A stretch of 41,982 nucleotides of DNA, taken from the NCBI GenBank assembly GCA_001873365.1, contig MNYZ01000022.1, positions 1 through 41,982 on the forward strand, written 5' to 3'. Under the pieces are notes generated by a model. That model had not been told where the DNA came from and searched no databases. It was given only the letters and a program-made list of their open reading frames with translations. The translations under genes and the position numbers were made by a program. The DNA comes from Oscillatoriales cyanobacterium CG2_30_40_61. GTDB lineage: Bacteria; Cyanobacteriota; Cyanobacteriia; Cyanobacteriales; Microcoleaceae. Below are positions 25,519-34,176 of the stretch, piece after piece; positions within the stretch are counted from its first letter, which is position 1, and each line of letters opens with the position of its first letter.

Positions 25519-26943
25519 ATGAACTCAGATACTTCTCCAACTATTTCTCCACCAGAAAAGCTAAATTTATCAACTAAATTAGCCTTTGGTGCCGGGGATT
25601 TAGGCCCGGCAATTACTGCCAATATTTCTGTATTTTTTGTTTTGGTTTTTCTGACTAATGTTGCGGGTTTACCTGCGGGATTAGCCGGAAGTGTATTAAT
25701 GGTAGGAAAATTTTGGGATGCGGTTAATGATCCGATTGTGGGAGTATTAAGCGATCGCACAGTTCACCCCTGGGGAAGACGTTATCCTTGGATGGTTTTT
25801 GGGGCAATTCCCTTTGGAATTCTGTTCTTTTTACAGTGGATTGTTCCGAGTAATAATCAATGGGTTTTGTTTGGGTATTATGTAATTGTTGGAATTTTAT
25901 TTAATACCGCTTACACCGCCGTTAATTTACCTTACACTGCCCTAACTCCCGAATTAACATCGGACTATAACGAACGCACCAGCCTCAATAGTTTTCGCTT
26001 TTGTTTTTCCATCGGCGGTAGTATTTTTTCCTTAATTTTAGCACAAATTATTTTTAGTTTGTTTCCCGATTCTCCCTATCAACGCTATTTAGTTTTAGGG
26101 GCTGTTTGTGCAATTCTATCGGTTCTTCCTCTGTTTTGGTGTTTTATTGGCACACGAAAGCGGGTATGGGCGGGAAATTCAGTTGCAGACAATCAGGATA
26201 ATTCCGATAGTATTCCCCTGGCGGAACAAATCAAAGTTGCCTTGAGTAATCGACCTTTTTTATTAGTGATTGGAATTTATCTTTGTTCTTGGTTAGGGGT
26301 GCAACTCACCGCTTCAATTCTACCCTATTTTGTCGTGAATTGGATGCAGCTTCCAGAAGCAACTTTTCCCCAGGTAGCCATGGCGGTTCAAGGAACTGCT
26401 TTAGTGATGTTATTTGTCTGGAGTTCTGTTAGTAAACGCTATGGGAAAAAGTCAGTTTATTTTATGGGAATGGGGGTGTGGATTATTGCCCAAGCGGGTT
26501 TATTTTTCCTCCAACCTGGACAGGTTATGTTAATGTATATTCTAGCAATTTTAGCTGGATGTGGGGTTTCAACGGCCTATTTAGTTCCTTGGTCAATGAT
26601 TCCTGATGTCATCGATTTAGATGAATTAAATACCGGACAAAGACGGGAAGGAATCTTCTATTCTTTCATGGTTTTATTGCAAAAAATTGGGTTAGCCGTG
26701 GGGTTATTTTTGGTCGGACAAGCCTTAAGTTTTGCTGGATTTCTTTCTACAGTTCCCGGTCAAACCGCCCCGATTCAACCAGACTCGGCTCTGTTAGCAG
26801 TGCGGTTTGCCATTGGCCCTTTACCCACCCTTATTCTCATAATTGGGATAATTTTTACTTTTTTATATCCGATAACAAAAGAGGTTCACGCCGATATTTT
26901 ACTGCAACTGAGCGAAAAAAAACGCACCAAAAATCTCGATTAA
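25519..26943 (+). CDS. MFS transporter of the GPH sugar:cation symporter family
   Basis: 474 aa with about 12 helices. KLAFGAGDLGPAITANISVF opens helix 1, and KFWDAVNDPIVGVLSDRT is the signature helix 2 / loop of MelB-like symporters with cation-site acidic residues. RRYPWMVFGAIPFG and DLDELNTGQRREGIFYSFMV, typical of helices 3 and 10, support this. The likely cargo is a glycoside or related solute with Na+ or H+. A strong hairpin follows its stop. Confidence 0.92.
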   Translation: MNSDTSPTISPPEKLNLSTKLAFGAGDLGPAITANISVFFVLVFLTNVAGLPAGLAGSVLMVGKFWDAVNDPIVGVLSDRTVHPWGRRYPWMVFGAIPFGILFFLQWIVPSNNQWVLFGYYVIVGILFNTAYTAVNLPYTALTPELTSDYNERTSLNSFRFCFSIGGSIFSLILAQIIFSLFPDSPYQRYLVLGAVCAILSVLPLFWCFIGTRKRVWAGNSVADNQDNSDSIPLAEQIKVALSNRPFLLVIGIYLCSWLGVQLTASILPYFVVNWMQLPEATFPQVAMAVQGTALVMLFVWSSVSKRYGKKSVYFMGMGVWIIAQAGLFFLQPGQVMLMYILAILAGCGVSTAYLVPWSMIPDVIDLDELNTGQRREGIFYSFMVLLQKIGLAVGLFLVGQALSFAGFLSTVPGQTAPIQPDSALLAVRFAIGPLPTLILIIGIIFTFLYPITKEVHADILLQLSEKKRTKNLD

Positions 26944-26946
26944 AAC

Positions 26947-26982
26947 TTAGGTAGAGATATTAACTAAAATGTCTCTACCTAA
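26947..26982 (+). terminator. Terminator-like hairpin after the MFS gene
   Basis: TTAGGTAGAGA (26947-26957) pairs with TCTCTACCTAA (26972-26982) over 11 bp around a 14-nt loop. It starts 4 nt after the MFS stop and is followed by an AT-rich run. It separates the transporter from the ArsR gene. Confidence 0.65.
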
Positions 26983-27077
26983 AATTTAAAATTATTAGAT
27001 AATGTGGTAATATAATGAACAAATAATATTAATAATCCGATTCAGTCCTACCCATCACCCACCCCAGTCTAAAATCC

Positions 27078-27449
27078 ATGCAACCGAATTCAAACTGCGA
27101 TTATTTACAATTATCTCCCGCCGCCTTAGCATTAATGGCAGACTTTTTTAAAGTGTTATCCGAAGTTAGTCGGTTACAGATTATTTGCTGTTTAAAATCC
27201 GGGGCTAAAAATGTCACCCAAATTATTGAAGCCACCGGGTTAGGACAGGCGAATGTTTCTAAACATTTAAAAGTTTTAGCCCAAGCTGGAATTGTAACTC
27301 GCACCCAACAAGGGGTTAGCGTGTATTATGAAATTGCTAATCCTTTCTTATTTGATGTTTGTGATTTAGTTTGTGAATCCTTAGTTGCTCAAATGCAGCA
27401 ACAAAATCAACAGTTAGAACAACTTAGAGCGATTAAATCTGCTGTTTAG
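27078..27449 (+). CDS. ArsR family winged-helix transcriptional regulator
   Basis: 123 aa. ALMADFFKVLSEVSRLQIIC and ATGLGQANVSKHLKVLAQAG (the HTH) followed by VYYEI are standard ArsR. It lacks the classical ELCVCDL metal site. Other cysteines are present: two adjacent (IICCLKSG), one at the N-terminus (SNCDY) and a CDLVC pair near the C-terminus. These could sense metal or redox state, but that is speculative. It sits 33 bp upstream of the pentapeptide-repeat gene and not far from the acsF/ho tetrapyrrole island. Its targets are unknown. Confidence 0.9.
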   Translation: MQPNSNCDYLQLSPAALALMADFFKVLSEVSRLQIICCLKSGAKNVTQIIEATGLGQANVSKHLKVLAQAGIVTRTQQGVSVYYEIANPFLFDVCDLVCESLVAQMQQQNQQLEQLRAIKSAV

Positions 27450-27482
27450 TCTATTTTTTTATCGATTTAACTAAATATTACC

Positions 27483-28226
27483 ATGAATGTTGATGAATTT
27501 CTCCAAAGATACGCCGCAGCCGAACGTAACTTTCCAGATATTGACTTATCTTATGTTGATTTACAAGAAGCAAATTTAGTTAATTTAAACCTAACTGGAG
27601 CCAATTTAAGTTATGCAGATTTACGAGAAGCAAGATTAGGAAAAGCTAAGCTTTCTCAAGCCAATATGAGTTACGCTAACCTCAGTGAAACTATTCTTTG
27701 GGGAGCTAATTTGAGCGAAGCCAATTTATATCAAGCTCAATTACGAGAAGCCGATTTAACCGGAGCCAAATTAATTAAAACCTCCCTAGAAAAAACCCAA
27801 CTTATCAAAGCCTGTTTATCGGGATGTAATTTAACAAATGCTAACCTTTCCCAAGCTATTAGTTTTGAAGCTAATTTTCGCCCTAACCAAAATCAACAAA
27901 CGGATTTAACCAATGCAATTCTAGTGGAAGCGGATTTGAGTTATGCTAACTTTAGCGGAGCAATTTTACAACAAGCTAACTTTGAAAAAGCCAAGCTCTG
28001 TCACGCTATTTTTGGGGTTTCAGGTTTAGGGATTTTAAGCTCTGAACAAAGCTATAATACTAACCTGAGTGGCGTTAATTTCAAAGATGCGGATTTAAGT
28101 TATGCTGATTTTAGTGGAGCCAATTTATCCGATGCAAATTTGCAAGGAGCAGACTTAACTAGGACAATTTTAACCCATGCTAATCTTCATGGGGCGGTGA
28201 TGCCCGATGGTACAATTCATGATTAA
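27483..28226 (+). CDS. Pentapeptide repeat protein
   Basis: 247 aa made almost wholly of A(N/D)LXX pentapeptides (for example ANLVNLNLTGANLSYADLRE) from about residue 20 to 242, predicting a right-handed quadrilateral beta helix. One interruption, near residues 160-195 (FGVSGLGILSSEQSYNT), breaks the helix. Such proteins are very common in cyanobacteria; some mimic DNA or bind proteins. The function here is unknown. It follows the ArsR gene in the same direction and converges on acsF, with a shared hairpin between. Confidence 0.93.
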   Translation: MNVDEFLQRYAAAERNFPDIDLSYVDLQEANLVNLNLTGANLSYADLREARLGKAKLSQANMSYANLSETILWGANLSEANLYQAQLREADLTGAKLIKTSLEKTQLIKACLSGCNLTNANLSQAISFEANFRPNQNQQTDLTNAILVEADLSYANFSGAILQQANFEKAKLCHAIFGVSGLGILSSEQSYNTNLSGVNFKDADLSYADFSGANLSDANLQGADLTRTILTHANLHGAVMPDGTIHD

Positions 28227-28241
28227 TTTATGATAGAAAAT

Positions 28242-28270
28242 AGGGTTTTAAAAAAAAATTATAAAACCCT
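28242..28270. terminator. Bidirectional terminator between pentapeptide gene and acsF
   Basis: AGGGTTTTA (28242-28250) pairs with TAAAACCCT (28262-28270) around an A-rich loop. It is followed by GTTTTTAT on the plus strand, and on the minus strand by ATTTTCTATC. It lies between the stops of two convergent genes, as expected for a two-way terminator. Confidence 0.7.
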
Positions 28271-28287
28271 GTTTTTATATAAACATA

Positions 28288-29364
28288 TTAATGAACTTCC
28301 GCCCGTAATGCTTCTGCATCAATGGGTTTAGTTAAATAAATTCTTAGTAAATGCCACAAAGTTGAACAATTTGTGGGTAATTTTAATAGGAATTTAACCC
28401 ATTTTGGTTTTTCGGTAGCATCAATTTTTTGATTCTTGACATTATTCTCCGAACATTGTTCTAAACGACGGAAAAAGTCCGGGTGTTCCGTATCTAAAAC
28501 CTCTGGAAATGCTCTTAAGGAAGTTTCATTAGTTTTCCGCACCACATGACGATTATATTCCTTAGCGTCTAACCCCAAGGTTTCATAAAAATCTTCTCGT
28601 TCATTTACAGTTAAAGTATGGGTTGCAAACACAGTTAATAGGAAAAACCGCGCCCACAGTCTACCTTTCCAACTTTGCCACATATTGGGCTGCGATCGCA
28701 ATAAAACCTTAAAGAAATCCCCATGACGGTTTTCATCCTGACACCAATTTTCAAAATAACGGAATAAAGGATAATATTCATGTTCGGGATGGTTTTCTAA
28801 ATGGCGAAAAACCGTAATATAACGCCAATAACCAATTTTTTCCGATAAATAAACCGCGAAAATAATCCACTCGGGTTTAAAGAAAGTATAAGTCCGGTTT
28901 TTAGTTAAATATCCTAAATCTAAGGATAAATTAAAATCGGACATCGCCTTATTAATAAACCCCGCATGACGGGCTTCATCCCTGGCTAATAAATGAAATG
29001 CTTCTGATAATAAAGGGTTGCGATTTTTCAGTTGGCGAGATAACTCTTTAAATAGTAAAAAACCAGAAAATTCCGAAGTACAAGACCTTTCTAAAAAGTC
29101 AACAAACGCCAGGCGGGTTCTCTCATCAATTTCTTCCCAATTTTGGTCAAATTGTTCATCCCGCACAAAATGATGGCGGTTATAGTCCGCCCGCAACTCC
29201 TCTAAAACCGCCGAAAATTCCTCCTCACAAGTGGATAAGTCCATATTCGCCATCGCGTCAAAATCCGTTGTGTAGAAGCGAGGGGTCAGTAACGTTTCCT
29301 GAACTGGATTTTTAATCCCGGGGCGCACTCCTTGAGTTTCGGGGTTTTGGATAGTATTTACCAT
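28288..29364 (-). CDS. acsF: Mg-protoporphyrin IX monomethyl ester oxidative cyclase
   Basis: 358 aa, normal length. It forms ring E of chlorophyll (divinyl-protochlorophyllide) using oxygen and a di-iron centre. Iron ligands sit in the Glu/His motifs FHLLARDEARHAGF and CQDENRHGDFF. It is divergent from heme oxygenase and hemN. In Synechocystis the second copy, chlAII (sll1874), sits in one operon with ho2 and hemN and serves in low oxygen, so this is more likely the chlAII-type copy than the aerobic one. That is an inference from neighbours only. The 333-bp spacer upstream holds a MITE-like element. Confidence 0.95.
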   Translation of the reverse strand: MVNTIQNPETQGVRPGIKNPVQETLLTPRFYTTDFDAMANMDLSTCEEEFSAVLEELRADYNRHHFVRDEQFDQNWEEIDERTRLAFVDFLERSCTSEFSGFLLFKELSRQLKNRNPLLSEAFHLLARDEARHAGFINKAMSDFNLSLDLGYLTKNRTYTFFKPEWIIFAVYLSEKIGYWRYITVFRHLENHPEHEYYPLFRYFENWCQDENRHGDFFKVLLRSQPNMWQSWKGRLWARFFLLTVFATHTLTVNEREDFYETLGLDAKEYNRHVVRKTNETSLRAFPEVLDTEHPDFFRRLEQCSENNVKNQKIDATEKPKWVKFLLKLPTNCSTLWHLLRIYLTKPIDAEALRAEVH

Positions 29365-29445
29365 CGCTGCGATTCCTTAAATATTACTATCTAGTTATTG
29401 AACTATATAATTTTTATTTTGTCTAGGGGTTTCCCTAAATTTCCC

Positions 29446-29545
29446 AGGACTTACGCACAGAAACCGGTTTTTTTTACGAAAATACTTCGTGTGACCCACA
29501 TATTCTCTAAAAAACCCGGTTTCTCGGGCCCGGTGCGTAAGTCCT
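29446..29545. mobile_element. MITE-like 100-bp inverted-repeat element
   Basis: Terminal repeats AGGACTTACGCAC (29446-29458) and GTGCGTAAGTCCT (29533-29545) are perfect. The inner arms AGAAACCGGTTTTTT and AAAAAACCCGGTTTCT also pair. The right half holds an extra CGGGCCCG not present on the left. Flanks read ATTTCC on both sides (with one extra C on the left), a possible short target duplication. It encodes nothing and lies in the divergent acsF/ho promoter region. Confidence 0.75.
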
Positions 29546-29697
29546 ATTTCCTCGGTTAGTAAAGAATTGTAACAACTATATAACCGACCAGCGATATAGT
29601 GATAGACTCATTTGAGTAGGAAAAACCGAACCTGGGGCTTGCCATTTCCCCGGTTTTTAGTCTTAGGAAAAATTCAATTTAATTCATCTCTAAAACC

Positions 29698-30345
29698 ATG
29701 ACAAACTTAGCTGAAAAACTCAAAATTGGAACCCAACAATCCCATAGTAATGCCGAACATACCGGATTTATGAGAAACTTTTTATCTGGGGGTATTAGTC
29801 GAGAATCTTTTTGTCAACTTTTGAGTAATTTATATTTTGTTTATAGCCAATTAGAAGCAGAATTACAATCCCATCAAACCCATCCAAATATTAGCAAAAT
29901 TTATTTTCCCGAACTCAACCGAAAAGCCAATTTAGAGAAAGACTTAAACTTTTATTATGGAGAACATTGGCCCGATAATATCGCTCCTTCTCCCGCCGCT
30001 CAATCTTATGTTTCCCGACTTCGCGAACTTTCTACTACCGAACCCAGCTTATTAATTGCTCACTCCTATACTCGCTATATGGGTGATTTATCTGGGGGGC
30101 AAAGTTTAAAAAAAATTGTCCAATCTGTATTTCATTTAGAAGAACATCAAGGAATTTGTTTTTATGAATTTGATCAAATTTCTGATGTCAATGAATTTAA
30201 AAATTTATATCGTCAAAGATTGAATGAATTAGTCATAACTGAACAACTCCAAGATCAAATTGTCACCGAAGCTAATAATGCTTTTGTCCTGAATATTGCC
30301 ATGTTGCGAGATTTAGGACAAATCTCAACTCCAGCGGCCGTTTAA
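29698..30345 (+). CDS. ho: Heme oxygenase (biliverdin-forming)
   Basis: 215 aa. It cleaves heme to biliverdin, iron and CO with ferredoxin, the first step towards phycobilins. The axial-heme region has TQQSHSNAEHTGFMRNFL near residues 13-30. The distal helix motif is HSYTRYMGDLSGGQSLKK, typical of the family. It starts the plus-strand run ho-hemN-hemJ, 50 bp upstream of hemN. By context it is probably the HO2-type copy. The ATG is preceded by AT-rich DNA without a clear ribosome-binding site. Confidence 0.95.
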   Translation: MTNLAEKLKIGTQQSHSNAEHTGFMRNFLSGGISRESFCQLLSNLYFVYSQLEAELQSHQTHPNISKIYFPELNRKANLEKDLNFYYGEHWPDNIAPSPAAQSYVSRLRELSTTEPSLLIAHSYTRYMGDLSGGQSLKKIVQSVFHLEEHQGICFYEFDQISDVNEFKNLYRQRLNELVITEQLQDQIVTEANNAFVLNIAMLRDLGQISTPAAV

Positions 30346-30395
30346 TTTTGTCTATTTATTATCTACAATTATAACTTATTAGGGAGAACAAATCA

Positions 30396-31781
30396 ATGGT
30401 TTTTTCGGTTGCTAATGTGGCGTTTGATTTTGATTTAATTGAAAAATATGGTAATGCCGTTCCTCGTTATACCAGTTATCCACCAGCTACGGAATTAAAA
30501 GATGGATTTACGCCCTTAGATTGGGAATTTTCCCTGACTGAATCTAATCAACGCCAATCTCCCTTATCTCTATATTTTCATATTCCCTTTTGCCAAACAG
30601 CTTGTTATTTTTGTGGCTGTAATGTGATTGTTTCTAACAATAAAAATGCAGCCAAAACCTATATAGAATATTTGTCAAAAGAAATTGAATTTACTTCTAG
30701 TTTTATTGATACTCGACGCCCAGTGACCCAACTACATTGGGGCGGTGGTACACCGAATTACCTATCCTTAGAACAGGTTGATTATTTATGGAAAACCATT
30801 AATAATCAATTTACTTTTGACGAAAAAGCTGAAATTTCGATTGAAATTAATCCGCGATATGTCGATAGAAACTATATCTTTTTCCTGAAACAAATTGGGT
30901 TTAATCGGATTAGTTTTGGGATTCAAGACTTTAATCCCCAGGTGCAAGCAGCAGTTAATAGAGTCCAGCCGGAAGCCCTGTTATTTGATGTGATGGAATG
31001 GATTAAGGAAGCCGGGTTTGAAAGTGTGAATGTGGACTTAATTTATGGCTTACCCTATCAAACCTTATCTAGCTTTAAAGAAACTATTCAAAAAACCATT
31101 AAACTCGATCCCGATCGCATCGCTATTTTCAACTTTGCCTATGTTCCCTGGATGAAACCCGTACAAAAAAATATTCCCGAATCCGCCTTACCCCAACCCC
31201 ATCAAAAGTTAGAAATTTGGCAAATGTCGATCCAAGAATTGACCGATAATGGCTATATTTTTATCGGTATGGATCACTTTGCAAAACCCAATGATGAATT
31301 AGCGATCGCTCAACAAAATTCATCTTTAAAACGGAATTTTCAAGGTTATACAACCCAACCCGAAGCCGAATTATATGGATTTGGGTTAACATCAATTAGT
31401 ATGTTAGAAGATACCTATGCTCAAAATCATAAACGATTAAAAGAGTATTATCAAGCCATTGATCAAGGAATTTTACCTGTCAGCAAAGGGTTTAAATTAA
31501 GTAAAGATGATATTATCAGACGAGACGTAATTATGCAAATCATGTCTAGTTTTTACTTAGATAAATCTCAAATTGAAGCTAAATATCATCTGGATTTTGA
31601 CAGTTACTTTGCCCAGGAATTAATCGCCATGCGTCCCCTAATTGCCGATGGTTTAGTTCAGTCTAGTTATGATGCTATTGTGGTCACAAACCTAGGCAGA
31701 CTTTTAGTTAGAAATATTGCCTTTTTATTTGATACCCATACTCTAGCCCAACAGGAACAAAGATTATCAAGGGCGATTTAA
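30396..31781 (+). CDS. hemN: Oxygen-independent coproporphyrinogen III dehydrogenase
   Basis: 461 aa. A radical-SAM enzyme that converts coproporphyrinogen III to protoporphyrinogen IX without oxygen. The cluster motif is C-x3-C-x2-C-x-C in FHIPFCQTACYFCGCNV. The N-terminal LIEKYGNAVPRYTSYPPA and the GGGTP motif (LHWGGGTPNYL) are diagnostic for true HemN rather than HemW. AGGGAG lies about 10 nt before the ATG. It is probably cotranscribed with ho. Its oxygen-sensitive chemistry fits an island used at low oxygen. Confidence 0.96.
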   Translation: MVFSVANVAFDFDLIEKYGNAVPRYTSYPPATELKDGFTPLDWEFSLTESNQRQSPLSLYFHIPFCQTACYFCGCNVIVSNNKNAAKTYIEYLSKEIEFTSSFIDTRRPVTQLHWGGGTPNYLSLEQVDYLWKTINNQFTFDEKAEISIEINPRYVDRNYIFFLKQIGFNRISFGIQDFNPQVQAAVNRVQPEALLFDVMEWIKEAGFESVNVDLIYGLPYQTLSSFKETIQKTIKLDPDRIAIFNFAYVPWMKPVQKNIPESALPQPHQKLEIWQMSIQELTDNGYIFIGMDHFAKPNDELAIAQQNSSLKRNFQGYTTQPEAELYGFGLTSISMLEDTYAQNHKRLKEYYQAIDQGILPVSKGFKLSKDDIIRRDVIMQIMSSFYLDKSQIEAKYHLDFDSYFAQELIAMRPLIADGLVQSSYDAIVVTNLGRLLVRNIAFLFDTHTLAQQEQRLSRAI

Positions 31782-31805
31782 TTGCTAGATTGTCCAGAAT
31801 CCGCT

Positions 31806-31833
31806 AAGGTGGGTTATGCCCACCTTGATTTTT
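31806..31833 (+). terminator. Hairpin with T-run between hemN and hemJ
   Basis: AAGGTGGG (31806-31813) and CCCACCTT (31819-31826) form a perfect 8-bp stem around TTATG, followed by GATTTTT. It is placed 24 nt after the hemN stop and may terminate or attenuate transcription into hemJ. Similar hairpins occur as dispersed repeats in cyanobacteria (recalled). Confidence 0.65.
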
Positions 31834-31850
31834 AGGTTTTGATTGGCTCT

Positions 31851-32411
31851 ATGACTTATTTTTGGTTTAAATCCTTTCATATCATCGGAATGGTTGTCTG
31901 GTTTGCGGGTTTATTTTATCTAGTCAGATTATTTGTTTATCACGCCGAAGCCGAAGAAAAACCCGAACCCGCCCGCAGCATTTTAAAAGAACAATATGAA
32001 TTGATGGAAAAACGTCTTTATGGGATTATCACAACCCCAGGAATGGTGGTGACAGTGGTAATGGCGATCGCTCTTTTAATCACAGAACCGAGTCTTTTAA
32101 AAGATATGTGGCTGCATATTAAATTAGGATTAGTTGCGGTTTTAATCGCCTATCATTTTTATTGTGGTCGAATTCTGCGACAATTAGCCACGAATAAAAT
32201 CATGTTCACCAGTCAACAATTCCGCAGTTTAAATGAAGTACCAACGGTACTTTTATTGGTGATTGTGTTACTAGCCGTATTCAAAAATAGTTTACCCATA
32301 AATACAGCCGTTGCTGTCACGGGTAGTTTTATTGTAGGGATGATTGTTTTCTTTCAACTCTATGCCCTACATCGACAAAAAAATTCTCAGCCAGCTATTA
32401 GTCAGCAATAA
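31851..32411 (+). CDS. hemJ: Protoporphyrinogen oxidase HemJ
   Basis: 186 aa from ATG 31851; TTG 31839 would add MIGS. Four membrane helices. TYFWFKSFHIIGMVVWFAGL contains the conserved His of HemJ (also annotated as UPF0093/CopD-like), and DMWLHIKLGLVAVLIAYHFY the second His pair. It oxidises protoporphyrinogen IX to protoporphyrin IX in most cyanobacteria that lack HemG/HemY. It follows hemN directly, the next step of the pathway. A strong terminator lies after the stop. Confidence 0.93.
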   Translation: MTYFWFKSFHIIGMVVWFAGLFYLVRLFVYHAEAEEKPEPARSILKEQYELMEKRLYGIITTPGMVVTVVMAIALLITEPSLLKDMWLHIKLGLVAVLIAYHFYCGRILRQLATNKIMFTSQQFRSLNEVPTVLLLVIVLLAVFKNSLPINTAVAVTGSFIVGMIVFFQLYALHRQKNSQPAISQQ

Positions 32412-32429
32412 AATATTAACATAATTCTG

Positions 32430-32472
32430 ATCAAAGAACCACCGGGGATTTAATTGTGGTTCTTTGATTTTT
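32430..32472 (+). terminator. Rho-independent terminator after hemJ
   Basis: ATCAAAGAACCAC (32430-32442) pairs with GTGGTTCTTTGAT (32456-32468) over 13 bp, followed by TTTTT. This is the clearest terminator in the window. It ends the ho-hemN-hemJ run and makes bciB a separate transcription unit. Confidence 0.9.
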
Positions 32473-32598
32473 CAGTGATCAGACTGATGTTGATGGAGTC
32501 AGGGTTTAATCAGACAGCTAAATTGGTAATTGTTGCCTGATTAAAATGGTAAAATCTCCACATCACTCTCATCTGCTGATAACAGAACCCAATTATCA

Positions 32599-33804
32599 AT
32601 GACTTCACTACAAAAACCAGCCCCCCATCTCAAAGCCAAGGGTATGAAACCCGGAAGTCGTCGGCCGGCCAAAGAACTCTGTAGCGAGTGCGGTCTGTGC
32701 GATACCTATTATATTCACTATGTTAAAGAAGCCTGTGCCTTTCTCAATCAACAAATCGCTGAATTAGAAACAGAAGCCCACGGACGCCGCCGCCATTTAG
32801 AAAACTGGGATGATGTCTATTTTGGGGTGCATCAAGATATGATGCAAGCTCGAAAAAAAGAACCTATTGAGGGTGCTCAATGGACGGGAATTGTGAGTAC
32901 CATTGCTATTGAAATGCTCAACCGGGGGTTAGTTGAAGGTGTGGTTTGTGTTCAGAATAGCAAAGAAGACCGTTTTCAACCTCAACCCGTGATTGCTAGA
33001 ACTCCAGAAGAAATTTTAGCAGCAAAAGTTAATAAACCTACCTTGTCCCCAAATTTATCGGTATTAGAACAAATTGAACAGTCGAAAATGAAGCGGCTGT
33101 TAGTAATTGGGGTAGGTTGTCAAATCCAAGCATTAAGGGCAGTTGAAAAGGAATTAGGATTAGAAAAACTCTATGTTTTGGGAACCCCCTGTGTGGATAA
33201 TGTTACCCGAGCAGGTTTGCAAAAGTTTCTGGAAACCACAAGTAAATCCCCAGATACAGTTACTTATTATGAATTTATGCAGGATTTTCGAGTTCACTTT
33301 AAACATGAGGATGGCTCTACTGAAACCGTGCCATTTTTTGGGTTAAATACTAAGGAATTAAAGGATATTTTTGCCCCTTCCTGTTTGAGTTGTTTTGATT
33401 ATGTTAACTCCCTAGCCGATTTAGTTGTGGGTTATATGGGGGCAACTTTTGGCTGGCAATGGATTGTCGTTAGAAATCAAACCGGACAGGAAATGTTAGA
33501 CTTAGTGGGAGATTTAATTGACACCCAACCTGTAATAACCCAAGGAAACCGGAAACCCGCCGTGCAACAAAGTATTCCCGCCTATGATCAAGCAGTTACC
33601 TTACCGATGTGGGCAGCAAAATTAATGGGTGTGGTGATTGATAAAATCGGCCCCAGGGGGTTAGAATATGCCCGATTTTCCATAGATTCTCACTTTACTC
33701 GGAATTATTTATATGTTAAACGAAATTATCCTGAGAAGTTAGAATCTCATGTTCCTGATTTTGCCAAGCAAATTGTCGAACAATATAATCTGCCTAATTC
33801 TTGA
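32599..33804 (+). CDS. bciB: Divinyl (proto)chlorophyllide 8-vinyl reductase, ferredoxin type (BciB)
   Basis: 401 aa. A flavin/iron-sulfur enzyme of the FrhB family, the cyanobacterial slr1923 type, that reduces the 8-vinyl group in chlorophyll synthesis. ELCSECGLCDTYYIHYVKEA near residues 26-45 and SCLSCFDYVNSLADLVVGYM hold the [4Fe-4S] cysteines; GVGCQIQALRAVEK and GTPCVDNVTR are further conserved blocks. It lies behind the hemJ terminator in the same direction. Together with acsF it gives adjacent steps in chlorophyll synthesis. Confidence 0.93.
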   Translation: MTSLQKPAPHLKAKGMKPGSRRPAKELCSECGLCDTYYIHYVKEACAFLNQQIAELETEAHGRRRHLENWDDVYFGVHQDMMQARKKEPIEGAQWTGIVSTIAIEMLNRGLVEGVVCVQNSKEDRFQPQPVIARTPEEILAAKVNKPTLSPNLSVLEQIEQSKMKRLLVIGVGCQIQALRAVEKELGLEKLYVLGTPCVDNVTRAGLQKFLETTSKSPDTVTYYEFMQDFRVHFKHEDGSTETVPFFGLNTKELKDIFAPSCLSCFDYVNSLADLVVGYMGATFGWQWIVVRNQTGQEMLDLVGDLIDTQPVITQGNRKPAVQQSIPAYDQAVTLPMWAAKLMGVVIDKIGPRGLEYARFSIDSHFTRNYLYVKRNYPEKLESHVPDFAKQIVEQYNLPNS

Positions 33805-33807
33805 GGC

Positions 33808-33845
33808 AACAGGGAACAGGGAACAGGGAACAGGGAATAGGGAAG
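33808..33845. repeat. Heptamer tandem repeat (AACAGGG)n
   Basis: About five copies of a 7-bp unit, AACAGGG with a final AATAGGG, directly after the bciB stop. This looks like the short tandemly repeated repetitive sequences known from filamentous cyanobacteria. No function is evident. Confidence 0.85.
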
Positions 33846-33867
33846 AATAGGAAATAGACAAACAAAA

Positions 33868-33901
33868 ACCCCGCGTTAGTTACTGAGTGCTGATGCGGGG
33901 T
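33868..33901 (-). terminator. Rho-independent terminator of the small membrane protein gene
   Basis: On the minus strand ACCCCGC (33901-33895) pairs with GCGGGGT (33874-33868), followed by TTTTGTTTG. The loop is about 20 nt. It lies some 70 nt after the stop of the 33970-34176 gene. Confidence 0.75.
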
Positions 33902-33969
33902 ATACTAGATTAATATTAATTTGGTTGTGGATCTCTGCACCGTGAAAACCAAACAGCGTGTTTTGGCAT

Positions 33970-34176
33970 TTATCCAGCATTTTTGACCAGTTTAGTACCG
34001 ACAACGGGGACTGATAAAATTAGCAAGATCAACCAAGGTGCTAAAGCTAAACTGACCACCAAACTGATAGCAGCAACTCCTCTTGCCATGACTTGAACGA
34101 TTTCTTCGTTGGTACTCAGACTGAACAAGACTGCAAAAACGGAAATTACTAAAGAAAATAAAGAAGGTACTAACAT
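33970..34176 (-). CDS. Small hypothetical membrane protein
   Basis: 68 aa from ATG 34176; GTG at 34182 is the alternative. AAGGG lies about 9 nt before the ATG. Two membrane helices are predicted (MLVPSLFSLVISVFAVLFSL and ISLVVSLALAPWLILLILSV), joined by STNEEIVQVMARG. A basic end GTKLVKNAG follows. I do not recognise the family; the clean start, hairpin terminator and regular composition argue for a real gene. Confidence 0.75.
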   Translation of the reverse strand: MLVPSLFSLVISVFAVLFSLSTNEEIVQVMARGVAAISLVVSLALAPWLILLILSVPVVGTKLVKNAG

